Below, one piece after another: positions 5,490-7,029 of a DNA stretch of 7,029 bases. The notes under the pieces were generated by a model, which was not told the origin of the DNA, did not search any database, and saw only the letters and a list, made by a program, of their open reading frames with translations. Within the stretch, counting starts at the first letter, position 1, and the number at the start of each line of letters is the position of its first letter. The DNA comes from Chloroflexota bacterium (GTDB lineage: Bacteria > Chloroflexota > Dehalococcoidia > Lucifugimonadales > Lucifugimonadaceae). The stretch covers positions 1 to 7,029 of the forward strand of contig VXTA01000152.1 in the NCBI GenBank assembly GCA_009837685.1, given 5' to 3'. The position numbers and the translations under genes were made by a program.

Positions 5490-6638
5490 TTACCGTAATG
5501 GTGCGGCGTATATCTGGCCGCCATTGATCCATAGGTCGTTGCGGCCCTTACGTGGGAGTCCGATCCCGTCGGTACCGAGGTTGCGCTCGTAGATTTCCCC
5601 GTAGTTTCCCACTTGTTTGATCACGTCTTGCATGAATGTCTTTTCGAGGCCGAGAGCTTCTTGGCCAAAGTCGCCTTCGGATCCGAGCAGTCTTTTCGCC
5701 TTGACATTGTCGCCAGCGGCCATGACATCGACATTGGTGCTGTCGATACCGTATGCCTCGGCGTAGATGATTCCCGCCATGACGATCTTGACGACGTCGA
5801 ACCAGGCTTCGTCGCCGTGGGGGATGACGGGGGTCAACGGTTCTTCGTAGACGATTTCGGGGAGGATTAAGTGTTCGTCCGGGTTGGGAAGCGTCGTCAA
5901 CAGCGAGGCCAACGCCGATCGGTCAGTGGTAAACGCGTCGCACTGCCCTGCTGTGTAGGAGTCGAAAGCGACATCCGATTGTTCGAAGACTGTTGGGGAG
6001 TAGCCCAAATTGTTCTGACGGAAGTAATCAGCCAGATTCAGCTCTGTGGTGGTTCCGGCAGTTACACACACCGCGGCACCACCCAGTTGGAGCGCGGACG
6101 TTACGCCAGATGCTTTCGTCGCCATGAACCCCTGTCCGTCGTAGAACATGACGGGCGCGAAGTTGCCCCAAGCTACGTCGCGAGTCGATGTCCATGTGGT
6201 TGTGAGGTTCATGAGGTCGATCTCGCCGGATTGCAACGCGGGGCCGCGTTCAACGAGGTCAGTGAACCTGAACTCGACGGCATCGGCATCGCCGAGTACG
6301 GCGGCGGCTACGGCTCGGCAGAGGTCTACATCGAAGCCGACGCTCTGCCCTGATGCGTCGAGCGAGTGAAATCCGGGGGTGTCGTTGCCGGTGGAGCAGA
6401 CGACATCGCCGCGTTCTTTGATGACGGCTAGGCGGTTAGCGGACTTTTCGGCTTGATCGGCACGTTGGATGGCTGCGTCTCGTTCCGATATGGCATCGTT
6501 GTGAGCGATGATCGCGGCTTCGGCAGTGGATTGGGCGCGTTCAACGGCGATCTCATTGGCACCGCTGTCGGAGGTGCAGGCGGTAAAGAGGATGGTTGCG
6601 GCGGTGAGTGTAAGGATGGTTGCGAGGGCGTGTTTCAT
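5490..6638 (-). CDS. aapJ: Lipid-anchored polar amino-acid binding protein (AapJ/BztA type), divergent copy 2
   Basis: This is a paralogue of the binding protein downstream, sharing long blocks with it: MFYDGQGFM, GTTTELN, KAKRLLG, TFMQDVI, VGNYGEIY and GGQIYAAPLR at the end. It has 382 residues from the chosen ATG: signal peptide MKHALATILTLTAATILFTAC with lipid-site C21, a stalk at about 27-75 that is shorter than in copy 1, and then the full two-lobed fold. The presumed carboxylate-binding arginine is kept (R153 in TWTSTRD). However, the nearby pocket position that is Arg in copy 1 (R163) is Leu here (L145), suggesting different ligand preference. The two-cysteine C-terminal insert of copy 1 is absent. 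No ribosome site precedes this ATG. An ATG at 6668 overlaps the mazF stop as ATGACTGA and would allow translational coupling, adding ten residues before the signal peptide; a TTG at 6680 is less likely. Confidence 0.93.
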   Translation of the reverse strand: MKHALATILTLTAATILFTACTSDSGANEIAVERAQSTAEAAIIAHNDAISERDAAIQRADQAEKSANRLAVIKERGDVVCSTGNDTPGFHSLDASGQSVGFDVDLCRAVAAAVLGDADAVEFRFTDLVERGPALQSGEIDLMNLTTTWTSTRDVAWGNFAPVMFYDGQGFMATKASGVTSALQLGGAAVCVTAGTTTELNLADYFRQNNLGYSPTVFEQSDVAFDSYTAGQCDAFTTDRSALASLLTTLPNPDEHLILPEIVYEEPLTPVIPHGDEAWFDVVKIVMAGIIYAEAYGIDSTNVDVMAAGDNVKAKRLLGSEGDFGQEALGLEKTFMQDVIKQVGNYGEIYERNLGTDGIGLPRKGRNDLWINGGQIYAAPLR

Positions 6639-6660
6639 GGCATGGTTCGGCTGAGTTGTT

Positions 6661-7020
6661 TCAGTCATTGATTGGCACAAAACCTAGCAAGGTTGCGATG
6701 TTTTCGATGACTTCATCTACCAAATTTGGAGGTGCAGTGCCGATGTGTTGACCGTAACGGGCTCTCCAATCCATGCTTTTGACCTGATCAGACAGGATGA
6801 CACCTGAAATACCGGCCACAGATCGCAGGGGGACTTCGAAATCGTATCCGCCTACACGGCTGGATATCGGACATAGGATCGCAAGACCCCGAGGTAAGTT
6901 ATAAGACTTCGGGCTCAACACGAGCGCCGGACGACGTCCTGACTGTTCGTGTCCGGCTTGGGGCATGAATTCGAGCCAAATTAGGTCGCCACGATCCGGC
7001 ACAAATTCACCGTTTACCAA
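6661..7020 (-). CDS. mazF: MazF/PemK-family endoribonuclease toxin
   Basis: This is a sequence-specific mRNA-cleaving toxin that acts in the cytoplasm and is held inactive by MazE. Its 119 residues align closely with E. coli MazF as I recall it: FVPDRGDLIWLEF (6-18), GHEQSGRRPALVLSPKSYN (23-41), GYDFEVPL (58-65), and DQVKSMDWRAR (78-88). E25 and R30 correspond to E. coli E24 and R29. The catalytic threonine position (T52 in E. coli) is a serine here (S53 in PISS), a conservative change. The start is TTG: an in-frame TAA lies 6 nt upstream and the first ATG would remove the conserved N-terminal strand. A GTG at codon 6 is the only alternative. It overlaps the end of a presumed mazE upstream, and its stop codon abuts or overlaps the second binding-protein gene. 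Close likeness to a proteobacterial MazF suggests horizontal transfer. Confidence 0.93.
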   Translation of the reverse strand: MVNGEFVPDRGDLIWLEFMPQAGHEQSGRRPALVLSPKSYNLPRGLAILCPISSRVGGYDFEVPLRSVAGISGVILSDQVKSMDWRARYGQHIGTAPPNLVDEVIENIATLLGFVPIND

Positions 7021-7028
7021 ATCTCTTT
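7014..7028 (-). CDS. mazE: MazE antitoxin, last four codons only (cut by the window edge)
   Basis: In the frame shifted by one from mazF, the minus strand encodes K-E-I-W followed by TAA, overlapping the first 7 nt of mazF. From memory, E. coli MazE ends in KEVW and its stop codon likewise overlaps the mazF start. Such a short stretch proves little alone, but the residues, the position and the overlap all fit. The rest of the antitoxin would lie beyond base 7029. Confidence 0.5.
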   Translation of the reverse strand, partial: KEIW

Positions 7029-7029
7029 A

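Noticed and set aside
5488..5500. Palindrome CATTACCGTAATG as a terminator for the second binding-protein gene
   Set aside because: The 6-bp arms with a single central base cannot form a stable RNA hairpin and no T-run follows; it may be chance.

Overview
The window holds one complete uptake operon for polar amino acids, with a toxin-antitoxin module just upstream. Every gene lies on the minus strand, so transcription runs from high to low coordinates. The order is: mazE (only its last codons), mazF, a second AapJ-type binding protein, a 251-bp control region, aapJ (binding protein), an intrinsic-terminator-like hairpin, aapQ (permease), aapM (permease), a REP-like hairpin, aapP (ATPase), and a 3' stretch rich in short inverted repeats. 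No tRNA, rRNA, CRISPR array or insertion sequence is visible.

The genes fit together as an Aap/Bzt-type polar amino-acid ABC importer. Two paralogous binding proteins capture ligand outside the membrane, AapQ and AapM form the channel, and AapP drives it with ATP. Both binding proteins look like lipoproteins on an alanine-rich, coiled-coil-like stalk, whereas classical proteobacterial AapJ is a free periplasmic protein. This points to a cell that tethers its binding proteins to the membrane. Together with the stalk style, it makes me favour a Chloroflexota-like bacterium, possibly an uncultivated lineage, but that is an inference with low to moderate confidence.

The most unusual feature is in AapM. 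It is about 546 residues long against roughly 380-430 for the family, and the extra length carries a PPC-like (bacterial pre-peptidase C-terminal) beta-sandwich domain in an extracytoplasmic loop. This could be an independently evolved counterpart of the MalF P2 domain, which helps the maltose transporter capture its binding protein.

Regulation is partly readable. Upstream of aapJ there is a plausible sigma70-type promoter (TTGATT, 17 bp, TATGTT), followed at once by a perfect 16-bp tandem duplication that would cover the transcription start. A perfect 12-bp hairpin with a T-rich tail sits between aapJ and aapQ and would yield more binding protein than permease. The mazEF module at the right edge closely resembles E. 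coli MazEF, including a KEIW-stop end of MazE overlapping the start of mazF. An ATG of the second binding protein overlaps the mazF stop.
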